A stretch of 37,041 nucleotides of DNA from Desulfobacteraceae bacterium. Its GTDB lineage: Bacteria; Desulfobacterota; Desulfobacteria; Desulfobacterales; Desulfosalsimonadaceae. Below, in pieces: positions 8,885 to 18,442 of the stretch. Below the pieces are notes generated by a model. It worked only from the letters and a program-made list of their open reading frames with translations. It was not told where the DNA came from and did no database searches. The position numbers and the translations under genes were made by a program. The stretch spans positions 1 through 37,041 of the forward strand of contig JAIPDT010000009.1 in assembly GCA_021737545.1 (NCBI GenBank), read 5' to 3'. Each line of letters starts with the position of its first letter. Position 1 is the stretch's first letter.

Positions 8885-10075
8885 TTAATTTACTTTTATT
8901 ACCAGGGAGGCGCCGGAATCACCTGCAGCGCAGCCTCCAAGAAGTCCGTATCCCCCGCCTTTTTCAACCAGCTCCTCAATCAATTCAACAAGCAGCCGCA
9001 TAGTGGTAGGCCCCTGGGGATGCCCATAAACTATTGAGCTTCCGTAGTTGTTGAAAATCTTCTCGTCAACGCCCAGTATTTTGCGCATGACGATATCATT
9101 TACAGTAAAGGGATTGTGGGTTTTGACCGCCGATAAATCGGAGACCTTTACATTGGCCCGCTCCATGGCGTTGCGGGCGGCCGGACTCGGCGCCTCCGCC
9201 ATATGCCCCTTTTCAGCACGGGCGAAACCGTATGATAAAATCTGGATATTTACAGCCTTGTCTGCAGACAGCTCATTAGCCTTCTCCCTGGTGGTAACTA
9301 TCATTCCCGCGTTTCCATCCGCCGGGTGGGTCTGAGCTCCAAAGGTCAGGGGCGAATCCTCGGATACAGGCTTTAGTTTGGCCAGTCCCTCTTCTGTGCA
9401 GGGCATTATTCCCTCGTCTTCCTCGACCATTATCGTCTTTTTCTTGGAAACCTTTACCTCGGCCGGAATCATGTAGCGCTTTTGAAATTCACGGTCATTT
9501 GCCAGAGCATCCGTGTATTTCTGGTATCTGCTAAGCGCCATGGCGTCAGACTCTTCGCGGGTTACGCCGTACTTTTTGGCCACATTATTGGCGGTTCCTG
9601 TAGGACTGGTTTCAGCGGTGGGATCCCAGCCGAAGCCGTCCATCATCCAGCTCTCATATTCCGGTTTTCCGCCCGGCCCGGCCGGATTTGGCCATATTAT
9701 ATTCGGACAGTTGGAGGTTCTGTCACAAGTTCCCACCAATATGTTTGAATTGGTGCCCATCTGGATGCATTGAGCGGCATAATTAACCGAGGTAGTGGAG
9801 GTCGCACACGCATGGGCGATGCAGGGTCCGCTTATATCCGGATTGCCTATCAAGGTCGCAAAATGCGGGGAATTGTAAAACCACCATCTCTGAGGAATGG
9901 TAGCGCCGAATACAATGCCGTCGAAAATTTCGGCGGTAACACCGCGCAATTCAAAAAAACGGCGCGCCAAATGGGCTGCAAGCTTCATGGAGTCCTCATT
10001 CTGGAACTGTCCCTGCCAGCGGCAAAACGGTGAGCTCCAATACCCTTTGTACGGAACATGGGCCTTGTCAAACAT
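8885..10075 (-). CDS. Thiolase-family acyl-CoA acyltransferase (divergent)
   Basis: IAHACATSTTSVNYAAQCIQMG (nucleophilic Cys), QTHPADGNAGMIVT, THNPFTVND, GHPQGPTTMR, GGCAAGDSGASLV. Confidence 0.88.
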   Translation of the reverse strand: MFDKAHVPYKGYWSSPFCRWQGQFQNEDSMKLAAHLARRFFELRGVTAEIFDGIVFGATIPQRWWFYNSPHFATLIGNPDISGPCIAHACATSTTSVNYAAQCIQMGTNSNILVGTCDRTSNCPNIIWPNPAGPGGKPEYESWMMDGFGWDPTAETSPTGTANNVAKKYGVTREESDAMALSRYQKYTDALANDREFQKRYMIPAEVKVSKKKTIMVEEDEGIMPCTEEGLAKLKPVSEDSPLTFGAQTHPADGNAGMIVTTREKANELSADKAVNIQILSYGFARAEKGHMAEAPSPAARNAMERANVKVSDLSAVKTHNPFTVNDIVMRKILGVDEKIFNNYGSSIVYGHPQGPTTMRLLVELIEELVEKGGGYGLLGGCAAGDSGASLVIKVN

Positions 10076-10187
10076 ACTTCTCTCCTTTTATTGCTGATTT
10101 ATACAATTTTTTGACATAACCGGCATTGCCGGTATTAAACCGGTTATATCGATAAAACTTATCCCAAGCTATAACCAAAAAACGTGT

Positions 10188-11345
10188 TTATTGACGACCA
10201 ATCAGTTTTCTGGCAATTATAACTTTCTCCACTTCCTTGCTGCCCTCGAAAATTTCCAGCACTTTGGCATTCCGCCAATAATGAGCAACACCGTATTCTT
10301 CCAGAATTCCATATCCACCGTGGAGTTGTATTGCCTCATCTGCGACTTTTACCGCTATTTCGGCGCAGTACCACTTCGCCATGGAACTGAGCGAAGGATC
10401 CGGCCTGCCAGAGTCAAGCTTGGATGCAGCACGATAATACATCGAGCGGCCGGCCTCTGTCATGGTAGCCATTTCCGCGACTTTTCCCTGGACCATTTCC
10501 TGATTTGAAAGCGGCTTTCCAAATTGTTCCCGCCTGCGAACATGGGCCAGGGTCTTATCCAAAGCGCCCTGAGCGGTTCCAACACCCAGCGCTGCTACCT
10601 GAACCCGGGTTCTGTTGAAAAATTCCATCAGATTGTAAAACCCCTTTCCCTCCTGGCCGAGAAGATTCTCCACAGGGACTTTAACATCTTTAAAAAACGC
10701 ATCACCTGTATTGGAGGCCCGCAGCGAGAGCTTGTCGTGATAGGTATTGGAAGAGTATCCGCTGCGATCGGTTTCCGAGATAATCGTGCTGAAACGCTTG
10801 TGTTTTTTGGGGTTGTCAGGATCGGTCAGGCAAAACACGATAAGAATATCAGCCAGGGAACAGTTGGTAATGAAAATCTTACTCCCGTTAATGATATAAT
10901 CGTCTCCCTGCTTAACTGCAGTGGTTTGAGCCGCGGTTACGTCGCTTCCGGCATCGGGCTCGGTTACGGCGACCCCCATCCGCATTTCACCGTCGCAAAT
11001 GGCCGGAAGATATTTTTTTTTCTGTTCTTCAGTACCTATCAGTTGGATCAACTGGGTTCCGAAAAAGGTTGATTCAATAGCATGGGCCATCCCCAGATCA
11101 ACCCTGGCGAATTCCTCGACTATCAAGCATTGATCCAGATATCCCATGCCCATGCCGCCGTATTCTTCTGCTACAAAAACTCCCAGAAACCCCAGTTCGG
11201 CTGCCTTTTTCCACAATCGATCATCAAACTTCCCCTGACTGTCCAGTTCCCGGGCAACAGGACCCAGCTCTTTGGTCGCAAACTCTCTGGCCGCTTTCTG
11301 GATATCAAGCTGCTCTTTTGTTAAGCTGAATTGCTCCATGTCCAC
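10188..11345 (-). CDS. Acyl-CoA dehydrogenase
   Basis: AVTEPDAGSDVTAAQTTA, GSKIFITN, QLHGGYGILEEYGVAHYWRNAKVLEIFEGSKEV. Confidence 0.95.
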   Translation of the reverse strand: MDMEQFSLTKEQLDIQKAAREFATKELGPVARELDSQGKFDDRLWKKAAELGFLGVFVAEEYGGMGMGYLDQCLIVEEFARVDLGMAHAIESTFFGTQLIQLIGTEEQKKKYLPAICDGEMRMGVAVTEPDAGSDVTAAQTTAVKQGDDYIINGSKIFITNCSLADILIVFCLTDPDNPKKHKRFSTIISETDRSGYSSNTYHDKLSLRASNTGDAFFKDVKVPVENLLGQEGKGFYNLMEFFNRTRVQVAALGVGTAQGALDKTLAHVRRREQFGKPLSNQEMVQGKVAEMATMTEAGRSMYYRAASKLDSGRPDPSLSSMAKWYCAEIAVKVADEAIQLHGGYGILEEYGVAHYWRNAKVLEIFEGSKEVEKVIIARKLIGRQ

Positions 11346-11373
11346 TCCTTAACACTGATTCTTATCGGAATAA

Positions 11374-12951
11374 TTAAGAACTTTCCGAATACTGTTTACG
11401 GAGCTCTCTTTTCAGCACCTTGCCCTGGGGACTTTTTGGAAGCTCCTCAATAAATTCAACGCTTTTTGGAGTCTTGAAACGAGCTATACGTTCTTTGCAG
11501 AAACTGATAATATCTGCTTCCGTTGCCTGCTTGCCTTCTCTTAAAACAACCATTGCGTGTACCCGCTCAACCCAATAAGAATCCGGAGCCCCTATTACAG
11601 CCGCCTCGTAGATAGAGGGATGTTGGTACAATATTTCCTCCACTTCCTTCGGGTAGACATTTTCGCCTCCGGTTACAATCATGTCATTCTTACGGTCTGC
11701 GATATAAATATAGCCGTGCTCGTCATAGTAGCCCACATCACCGGTATACAGCCATCCGTTCTTCAAGCCCTTGCCTGAATCCTCGTCGGACTGCCCCCAG
11801 TAACCGGACATTACACGACTGCTGTTAACTATAATCTCGCCCATTTCGCCGGGCGGAACATCGTGATCGTTAACGTCAACGACTTTCATGTGGACCCCTG
11901 AACAAGGCCGGCCGCAGGAGGCCAGCACCTTTTCGCCTTTCTCAAGATGCGCTTCTTTTGGAAGCCATGTGGTATGGGGGCCTGATTCACTTAATCCGTA
12001 GCCCTGCATGAAAATCGGGCCGAACATGTTTATTCCGCGTTTTAAGACTTCCGTCGGCATGGGAGATGCGGCATACCATATCCGCTTTAAACTGCTTAAG
12101 TCATATTGGTCAATTCTAGGATGATTGAGAAGCGCAACGAGCTGAGTCGGGACAATTTGAACGTCGGTAATCTTTTCGTCCTGAATGGTTTTTAACATCG
12201 AAGCCGGATCAAACGATGTTTTTTCCATTATAACATTGCAGCAGCCTCTTATAAAAAAAGGCCAGATATGGCTGTCGCCGCCTACATGAAACATCGGAAG
12301 AACAATAAAGTTACGGTCCCCGTTGTGAACGCCGATATCCAATGCCTTGCCTATTGAATTATCAATTTTCTTTCTATGGGAATATACCGCTCCTTTGGGA
12401 GTCCCTGTAGTTCCGCTGGTAAAAAATATGGTCACAGGATCCTCAGGGGTTAAATCGATATCTGTTTCCCCGGCGCTTTGGCCTTCAAGTAATTTTTGAT
12501 AGCTGCTGTCAGAATCCCCTTTGAATACAAAGCAGTGGTCAAGCCCCTGAATGCTTTGCTTAAAACGATCTGCATACTTTGCAAATTCAGGTCCGCAAAA
12601 AAGCACCCTGGCACCTGTATGGGCGATCAGCTCAAAAATCTCGTTCTCGGAAAGCCTGGGGCTTAAGTGAGCCAGAACAAATCCCCCTTTCATGGCCGCC
12701 CCCCAGACCTCCATATATTCAAGGCAATTCCAGGATAAAATACCGAGAACATCGCCTTTGACACACCCGGAATCATTAAGGCCGTGTATCAAGCGGTTTA
12801 CCCGGGCATTGAAACTGGAGAAAGTCTCTCGCCTGGAGCCGATAACAAAAGCTTCGTCGTCGGGCTGGAAGAGTGCGTTTCTGTAAATAATTTCTGCAAA
12901 AGTTCCTAATGGATAACGACAAAGCTCACTTAAAATAAATTTTTCGGCCAT
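11374..12951 (-). CDS. AMP-dependent acyl-CoA ligase (FadD/CaiC-like)
   Basis: FFTSGTTGTPKGAVYSH, QGYGLSESGPHT, TGGENVYPKEVEEILYQHP, PKSPQGKVLKRELR. ORF extends to 13014; ATG at 12951 with GAGGTG RBS preferred. Confidence 0.92.
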   Translation of the reverse strand: MAEKFILSELCRYPLGTFAEIIYRNALFQPDDEAFVIGSRRETFSSFNARVNRLIHGLNDSGCVKGDVLGILSWNCLEYMEVWGAAMKGGFVLAHLSPRLSENEIFELIAHTGARVLFCGPEFAKYADRFKQSIQGLDHCFVFKGDSDSSYQKLLEGQSAGETDIDLTPEDPVTIFFTSGTTGTPKGAVYSHRKKIDNSIGKALDIGVHNGDRNFIVLPMFHVGGDSHIWPFFIRGCCNVIMEKTSFDPASMLKTIQDEKITDVQIVPTQLVALLNHPRIDQYDLSSLKRIWYAASPMPTEVLKRGINMFGPIFMQGYGLSESGPHTTWLPKEAHLEKGEKVLASCGRPCSGVHMKVVDVNDHDVPPGEMGEIIVNSSRVMSGYWGQSDEDSGKGLKNGWLYTGDVGYYDEHGYIYIADRKNDMIVTGGENVYPKEVEEILYQHPSIYEAAVIGAPDSYWVERVHAMVVLREGKQATEADIISFCKERIARFKTPKSVEFIEELPKSPQGKVLKRELRKQYSESS

Positions 12952-12971
12952 ATGCAGCACCTCGCATCTGA

Positions 12972-13100
12972 ATAAGAAAAGTGTTGAAATTAAATGTATA
13001 AAATGTATAATCAAATACTTTTATAATTAGAACCCCCATTCTATTGTATACAGTATCCCACTTCCTTTTAATTCGTCAATATAAATTTTAACTCTGCCCC
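12972..13100. repeat. Dispersed direct repeat copy 1 (promoter/operator-containing), upstream of the acyl-CoA ligase
   Basis: Near-identical to 23413-23532 in the same orientation, with a small indel duplicating ATGTATAA. Contains minus-strand TTGACG (13074-13079) and TGTATACA (13045-13052). Confidence 0.85.
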
Positions 13101-13115
13101 GTAAAATTTATAAAA

Positions 13116-13129
13116 GCATTGAGTAATGC
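13116..13129 (-). terminator. Possible intrinsic terminator downstream of the PaaK-like gene
   Basis: On the minus strand GCATT-ACTC-AATGC followed by TTTTATAAATTTT. Only a 5-bp stem. Confidence 0.35.
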
Positions 13130-13211
13130 CGGGGCGAAGAAAAATGCCCCAAAGTCCAAGGGGAGGCAAATGAATGCCCGGGATATACAACTACCGGGAA
13201 AAAGTGAATCA

Positions 13212-14540
13212 CTACCTTTCTTCGTAAAGCTTTCTTATCAACTTTGACTTCATTTCGTAACGGGGCAGGCTCCCGGGTTCTACCAGTTGAACATCAGCGC
13301 GAAACACCAGCTTTTCTCTTAAAGTCTTTTCAATTTCCTGCTTCAGCAGGTCAAGGTCTTCCCCGGTGTTGGCGTGCTCCGCCTGGATTTTAACAGGAGG
13401 AACAGCCGCGGGGCCCGGTTCGTCCAGAAGAATTACCATCTCACCTGTGGTACGAGGAGAAAATGATGTTATAATATCTTTAACGGCCGCCGGAAACACA
13501 TTGACACCAAGCACTATCAACATGTCGTCAGTCCTGCCAAGACACCGCAGCCTGAAGCTTGTTCTTCCGCATTCACAAGGAGAAACCCATACTCTCACCC
13601 GATCGTGAGTCCTAAACCTCATCACCGGACATGCCTGCCTGTCAATCAATGTATATACAAGCTCGCCTTCCGCATCTTCTGTCATCTCAATCACGCTGCC
13701 CGTATCCGGGTCTATAAGCTCGCATATAATATATTCCTGTGCGCAGAAGTGCATGCCTTTTTGATACGGGCATTCGGAAAAAATCACAGGTGCAGCATCC
13801 GAATTTCCCAGGCCCTCTGTTACGACAGCGCCGAATTCGCTTTCTATTTTTTTCCTTATTGACGGCACGCTTCCGCCGGGTTCCGCTCCTACGGTAATCT
13901 TTTTAAAACCTAGTTCCGAAGGATCCATGCCGCGTTTGCGAACATATTCGGAAAAATATAATCCATATGAAGGGGTGCAGTGAAGCACATTAGGATGAAG
14001 CCTTTTTGCAGTGGCAACAACCCGATCGGACATCCCGGTTCCTATAGGAACAAATGCCGAGCCTATACTTTCTATGCCGTCCTTTACAGGGATGCCTCCG
14101 ACAAAAAAAGTAAGCCCCACCGCATGGATAACAATATCTGTATCCCTGATTCCCTGGGTAAAAAAGGAACGCGATGTGATATCATTCCAGACTTTCCGGT
14201 CATGCTTTGTAATGCCGACAAAGGTTGGAATTCCGGTGGTTCCGGATGAAGAATGTATTCTTATCAGGTCCCTGACCTGCGCTGCCAGATGATTTCCCAA
14301 AGGGAGGTGCTCCTCCTGGCTTTTTCTCAACTCGTCCTTTTCGGTAAAGGGCAGCTTTGCAAGGTCGTCTATGCTTTTTATGTCACCTCTTTCAAGCCCG
14401 CTTCTTCCAAATTTCTCCTGGTAGAACGGTGAATTCCGCCACACATAATCAAGCTGTTTTAAAAACTTCTCATTCTGGATGGCCCGCAGATTCTGCTGAG
14501 GCATGGTCTCTATGTATTCATTCAGGTATTCTCCCGGCAT
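13212..14540 (-). CDS. Phenylacetate-CoA ligase (PaaK)-family enzyme
   Basis: WRNSPFYQEKF, LPFTEKDELRKSQ, IHSSSGTTGIPTFVGIT, GAEPGG, LGRTDDMLIVLGVNVFPAAV. Confidence 0.9.
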   Translation of the reverse strand: MPGEYLNEYIETMPQQNLRAIQNEKFLKQLDYVWRNSPFYQEKFGRSGLERGDIKSIDDLAKLPFTEKDELRKSQEEHLPLGNHLAAQVRDLIRIHSSSGTTGIPTFVGITKHDRKVWNDITSRSFFTQGIRDTDIVIHAVGLTFFVGGIPVKDGIESIGSAFVPIGTGMSDRVVATAKRLHPNVLHCTPSYGLYFSEYVRKRGMDPSELGFKKITVGAEPGGSVPSIRKKIESEFGAVVTEGLGNSDAAPVIFSECPYQKGMHFCAQEYIICELIDPDTGSVIEMTEDAEGELVYTLIDRQACPVMRFRTHDRVRVWVSPCECGRTSFRLRCLGRTDDMLIVLGVNVFPAAVKDIITSFSPRTTGEMVILLDEPGPAAVPPVKIQAEHANTGEDLDLLKQEIEKTLREKLVFRADVQLVEPGSLPRYEMKSKLIRKLYEER

Positions 14541-14612
14541 CTATTGCCTCCTGGTAAAGATCAATAGTTACGTAAAAAAGCTCTCTATCCCGCGGCGGAG
14601 ATATTTTCGGGT

Positions 14613-14700
14613 AAGGAAGCCCTGCGGTCGGGGTCAATTTTTTTTGCTCCTGACCGTTTTCGGGATTCATCAAATGCAGACCCCGACCTTGGACTTCCTT
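14613..14700. repeat. Intergenic interrupted inverted repeat (AAGGAAG...GGTCGGGGTC / GACCCCGACC...CTTCCTT)
   Basis: GGTCGGGGTC (14626-14635) pairs with GACCCCGACC (14679-14688); AAGGAAG (14613-14619) pairs with CTTCCTT (14694-14700). Confidence 0.7.
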
Positions 14701-14711
14701 GGAAGTATTCC

Positions 14712-14728
14712 CCCGGGCCGCGCCCGGG
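14712..14728. repeat. GC-rich perfect hairpin CCCGGGC-CGC-GCCCGGG
   Basis: 7-bp perfect stem with 3-nt loop in the AOR-PaaK intergenic region. Confidence 0.65.
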
Positions 14729-14741
14729 ACCGAGCTATAAC

Positions 14742-14763
14742 AGTAACTTTTTCTGAAGTTACT
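14742..14763. repeat. Perfect hairpin AGTAACTT-TTTCTG-AAGTTACT just downstream of the AOR gene
   Basis: 8-bp perfect inverted repeat with 6-nt loop. Confidence 0.6.
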
Positions 14764-14781
14764 TAGAAGTCGGTTTCTTCT

Positions 14782-16509
14782 TTAAAGCTTTGCAAAGGTG
14801 CTGTCAATTTCCTGATCACTGAAAGGAAAAACAGTATTGTGAGGGGGCAAAGGCTCTTTATAGAAAAAATCAGGCAGCCTGTCATCTTTTTCAGTAAATC
14901 CCGCTTTGGCATTAAATTCCTTTTCCGCCTTTATAACCCGAATTCCCATGGCCGGGATGTCATCCGGGTTCAACTGTGTGCCCATTTTTGCATTAATGGC
15001 CTTTAAAAACGCATCGGCGCCATCTCCCTCCACCAGGGCGGCACTGGCCATAAAACACATTCCTGTACAGTCTACGGCCGCTATGCCGATTTGAAGGTTC
15101 CTGGAAGTCTCCACCTGTCCTTCTTTATTAAGGGGGTTCAGCTTCTTGTCCAAATATTCACCTACGAGATTCCCGGCCGTATGATCCGCACCCATAGGGC
15201 AGGTTGCGTACGTGACTCCGTTTCCCACCATTGCCCTTGGGTCATATGCCGCTATGCTCTGCCCCTTGACTACAGGAACCCGCGAATGGTTGAAATGCTT
15301 TCCCACAGCTAAAGGTCCGTTTCCGAGGATCTTTCCGAACCCGGTGTTCTGCCCTATTTCTTCCACCATTGAAATGACCGCCTCGGGATCTCCGAAAGGT
15401 TTGTGGCCTGCGTCCAGGGCCACCGCCACAGCTACACCCGTGCTCATGGTATCAACGCCGATATCATCGCACAGACGGTCCAATCGAGCTATGGTATCCA
15501 AATCCTCAACACCTGTCATACCTCCCAGTGACCATATGGTCTCGTATTCAAGAGAGCTTGTGACATATTTCCCATCTTTGTCCACAAACTCATTGGAACA
15601 GCGAACAATGCACTGGCTGCACCCAACATGGGTTGTCTTGCCCCCGCGTTTCTTTATGAGATCGGCCATAGCCTCGCCGCTGATTTTTTCCCAGCCTTCA
15701 AGAACACCCTTGCGGGCGTTGTAGGAGGGAAAAGCTCCCATGCTGTTAACAGGAGCAACAAGACCTGCTGTGCCCAGCGAAGGCATCATACCGCCGCTCA
15801 TAGGATGCTCCCTTACCGCCTTGGCCACAGCTCTAGAAGCTTCCTTGAAGGCTTCGGGGTCTGCTATGGCATCGGCACTCTTTCCGCCCTGATCCACTAT
15901 CAGTGCCTTTAATCCTTTAGCACCCATAACAGCACCCATACCTCCCCGCCCCGCCGCACGGCAGGGCCTTCCGTCGACGTCGGATGACTGAACGGAAGCC
16001 ACAGGCAGTCTTTGCTCTCCGGCCGGACCAATGCACATTACCGAGGTCTTTTTCCCGTAGACCCCGAGAATATTTTCCGTAAGTTCGTAGGTCCGAACGC
16101 CCTGATAAGTCTGCGCAGGAACAAGGGATGCCTGCCCGTTTTCATCTATACGCAAAAAGCTGAGCTCCCCTTGCGGCGCATGGCCTTCTATTACAATAGC
16201 GGTAATCCCCAGATGCCCCAGAGCGGCGGCGCAGGTTCCTCCGGCATTGCTTTCCTTTATTCCGCCGGTAAGAGGGCTTTTGGCGCCGACCGAAATCCTG
16301 CTCGTATTCACAAGGGATGTCCCGCTTAAAAAACCCGGAGCAAATATAAGCTTGTTTTCAGGACCAAGCGGATCACATGTAGGCGGAACCTCTGTATTGA
16401 TCATTATGGAGGTAAGCCCCCTGCCTCCAAGAGCCTGATAATCTTTTGGCACGTCCTCAACCACGACCTTTTTATCAGTCATATTCACCCGAATAATCTT
16501 CATATCCAT
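14782..16509 (-). CDS. Aldehyde:ferredoxin oxidoreductase (tungsten cofactor family)
   Basis: GGRGLTSIMINTEVPP, NTSRISVGAKSPLTGGIKESNAGG, RGGMGAVMGAKGLKALIV, CSQCIVRC cluster ligands, CPMGADHTAGN, DCTGMC. Confidence 0.95.
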   Translation of the reverse strand: MDMKIIRVNMTDKKVVVEDVPKDYQALGGRGLTSIMINTEVPPTCDPLGPENKLIFAPGFLSGTSLVNTSRISVGAKSPLTGGIKESNAGGTCAAALGHLGITAIVIEGHAPQGELSFLRIDENGQASLVPAQTYQGVRTYELTENILGVYGKKTSVMCIGPAGEQRLPVASVQSSDVDGRPCRAAGRGGMGAVMGAKGLKALIVDQGGKSADAIADPEAFKEASRAVAKAVREHPMSGGMMPSLGTAGLVAPVNSMGAFPSYNARKGVLEGWEKISGEAMADLIKKRGGKTTHVGCSQCIVRCSNEFVDKDGKYVTSSLEYETIWSLGGMTGVEDLDTIARLDRLCDDIGVDTMSTGVAVAVALDAGHKPFGDPEAVISMVEEIGQNTGFGKILGNGPLAVGKHFNHSRVPVVKGQSIAAYDPRAMVGNGVTYATCPMGADHTAGNLVGEYLDKKLNPLNKEGQVETSRNLQIGIAAVDCTGMCFMASAALVEGDGADAFLKAINAKMGTQLNPDDIPAMGIRVIKAEKEFNAKAGFTEKDDRLPDFFYKEPLPPHNTVFPFSDQEIDSTFAKL

Positions 16510-16578
16510 ATCTCCTTATCACACGTTCAAGGCCCCAAGGTTAAAGAAAGAACTGACTGCCGATCACTGACTACTGTC

Positions 16579-17673
16579 CTACGGCCGCAAGACCGGTTTT
16601 ATAACGCTTCCCTTTTCCATGTCCTCTACCGCCTTTTCTATTTCTTCGAACGGATAAAATTTAATAAGACGATCAAAGGGAAAACGCCCTTTTCTATACA
16701 GATCAATAAGCCGCGGTATAAACAGGTCGGGTATGGCATCGCCTTCTATCACGCCTTTGACAGTCCGGCCGTTCATAATCCGATCCATATCCAGGCCGAC
16801 CTCGGTTCCCGGCGCAACAACACCCAGCAGGGCACAAACACCGCATAGCGGAAGAGCATCTACGGCCTGGCGAAGCACTTTTGGATTGCCTACACACTCT
16901 ATTGTATAATTTGGCCCGCCACCTGTGATTGATTGCACGGCCTCCACAGGATCCGTCTCATCTGCATTTACCGTATGGGTGGCTCCCAGCTCCTTTGCTA
17001 GTTCAAGGCGCTCCGGATTACGATCAATACCGATAACAGTTGTACAGCCGCACACGTTTGCAGCCATAATAGCGCTCATGCCGACGGTTCCCGCGCCGAA
17101 TACCGCAACTGAATCTCCGGGGGATACATCAAGCGTATTCATGACGGCCCCGGCGCCGGTCTGCACCCCGCAGCCCAAAGGTCCCAGAATCTCCAAAGGA
17201 ACATCCTTGCCTACCTTGACCACATTTTTCTCGCTGGCCAAAGCAAAATCCGCAAAGGAAGACTGGCCGAAAAAGGAACCATGGATTTCCTGATCGCCTT
17301 TTCTTAAAGTGGTTGTTCCATCAGGCCGTGCCCCGCTGAAATTGTAAAGAAAAAAATTGTGGCAATAAGGAGCAAGACCTGCTTTACACGAGGGGCATTT
17401 ACCGCAGCACCCCCAACTCAATATTACGTGATCCCCGGGTTTAACCTTGCTGACCTTTGTGCCTGTCTTTTCAATCACTCCGGCGCCTTCATGTCCGAAA
17501 ACACTTGGCAGCGGGATGGGAAGATGCTGATCCCTTGCTGCCAGATCCGTATGACAAATACCCGAACCGATGATCCGCACTATCACCTCGTCTTCGTTTG
17601 GATCACTTAGTTTCAATTTCTCAATATTGAATTCATCGGACTTTTTGTAGACTACCGCAGCATTGATATCCAT
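16579..17673 (-). CDS. Zn-dependent alcohol dehydrogenase, aryl/benzyl-alcohol dehydrogenase-like
   Basis: GICHTDLAARDQHLPIPLPSVFGHEGAGVIEKTG; structural Zn CGKCPSCKAGLAPYC; GLGCGVQTGAGAVMN; AVFGAGTVGMSAIMAA. Confidence 0.92.
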   Translation of the reverse strand: MDINAAVVYKKSDEFNIEKLKLSDPNEDEVIVRIIGSGICHTDLAARDQHLPIPLPSVFGHEGAGVIEKTGTKVSKVKPGDHVILSWGCCGKCPSCKAGLAPYCHNFFLYNFSGARPDGTTTLRKGDQEIHGSFFGQSSFADFALASEKNVVKVGKDVPLEILGPLGCGVQTGAGAVMNTLDVSPGDSVAVFGAGTVGMSAIMAANVCGCTTVIGIDRNPERLELAKELGATHTVNADETDPVEAVQSITGGGPNYTIECVGNPKVLRQAVDALPLCGVCALLGVVAPGTEVGLDMDRIMNGRTVKGVIEGDAIPDLFIPRLIDLYRKGRFPFDRLIKFYPFEEIEKAVEDMEKGSVIKPVLRP

Positions 17674-17733
17674 TTCATGCTCCTTTTGTGATAATACCGT
17701 TTAGGAATAAAAACTTTTCCCGGCAAACACGGC

Positions 17734-18438
17734 CTACAGCCCCATATAAGCTTTGCGGATATGATCGCTTTCAAGAAGTTCTCCGGACGACCCCTCCAAT
17801 ACGACCCTGCCGTTTTCCAGGACATACGCCCTGTCTGCAATCTCTAAGGTCTGCTTTACGTTCTGCTCAATCAGCAGCACTGTTACCCCCTGATCCCTCA
17901 AAGAGGATATTATTTTAAACAACTCCAGTACTGCCATCGGCGCAAGACCGTTTGACGGCTCATCAATTGCACACAGCCTGGGCTTTGACATCAGCCCCCT
18001 CCCCATGGCCAGCATCTGCTGCTGTCCCCCGCTCAAAGTGCTTGCAAACTGGGCACTCCTTTCCTCCAGGATAGGAAACAGATTATAAATTTCCCTGAGC
18101 GTCTCTTCCCTTTTTTTCCAGGCACGTTTCGGATACGCGCCCATTTCAAGGTTTTCACGTACGGACATGCCGGAAAAAAGCTTTCGGCCCTCCGGAATAT
18201 GTGAAAACCCCATTTCAACTATTTGGGAAGGTAAAAGGTTATCTATACTTTTTTCAAGAAACTTAACGCTGCCTGATGCTTTAGGCATCAAACCCGATAT
18301 AGTATTGAGAAGGGTGGTTTTACCTGCCCCGTTGGCCCCCACCAAAGCCACAAGTTCTCCCTGGTTGATATCCAGGTTTACATCCCTCAACACCTGTATC
18401 TTTCCATAAAAGGCCTGTATGTTCTCAACCTTCAGCAT
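17734..18438 (-). CDS. livF: Branched-chain amino acid-type ABC transporter ATP-binding protein LivF
   Basis: GANGAGKTTLLNTISGL, LSGGQQQMLAMGRGLMSKPRLCAIDEPSNGLAP, IEQNVKQTLEIADRAYVLENGRVVLEG. Confidence 0.93.
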   Translation of the reverse strand: MLKVENIQAFYGKIQVLRDVNLDINQGELVALVGANGAGKTTLLNTISGLMPKASGSVKFLEKSIDNLLPSQIVEMGFSHIPEGRKLFSGMSVRENLEMGAYPKRAWKKREETLREIYNLFPILEERSAQFASTLSGGQQQMLAMGRGLMSKPRLCAIDEPSNGLAPMAVLELFKIISSLRDQGVTVLLIEQNVKQTLEIADRAYVLENGRVVLEGSSGELLESDHIRKAYMGL

Positions 18439-18442
18439 TTAG

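Noticed and set aside
10119-10145. ACCGGCATTGCCGGT and AACCGGTT palindromes upstream of the thiolase gene
   Set aside because: Short palindromes between co-directional genes with no second copy noticed in the window; too weak to call an operator.
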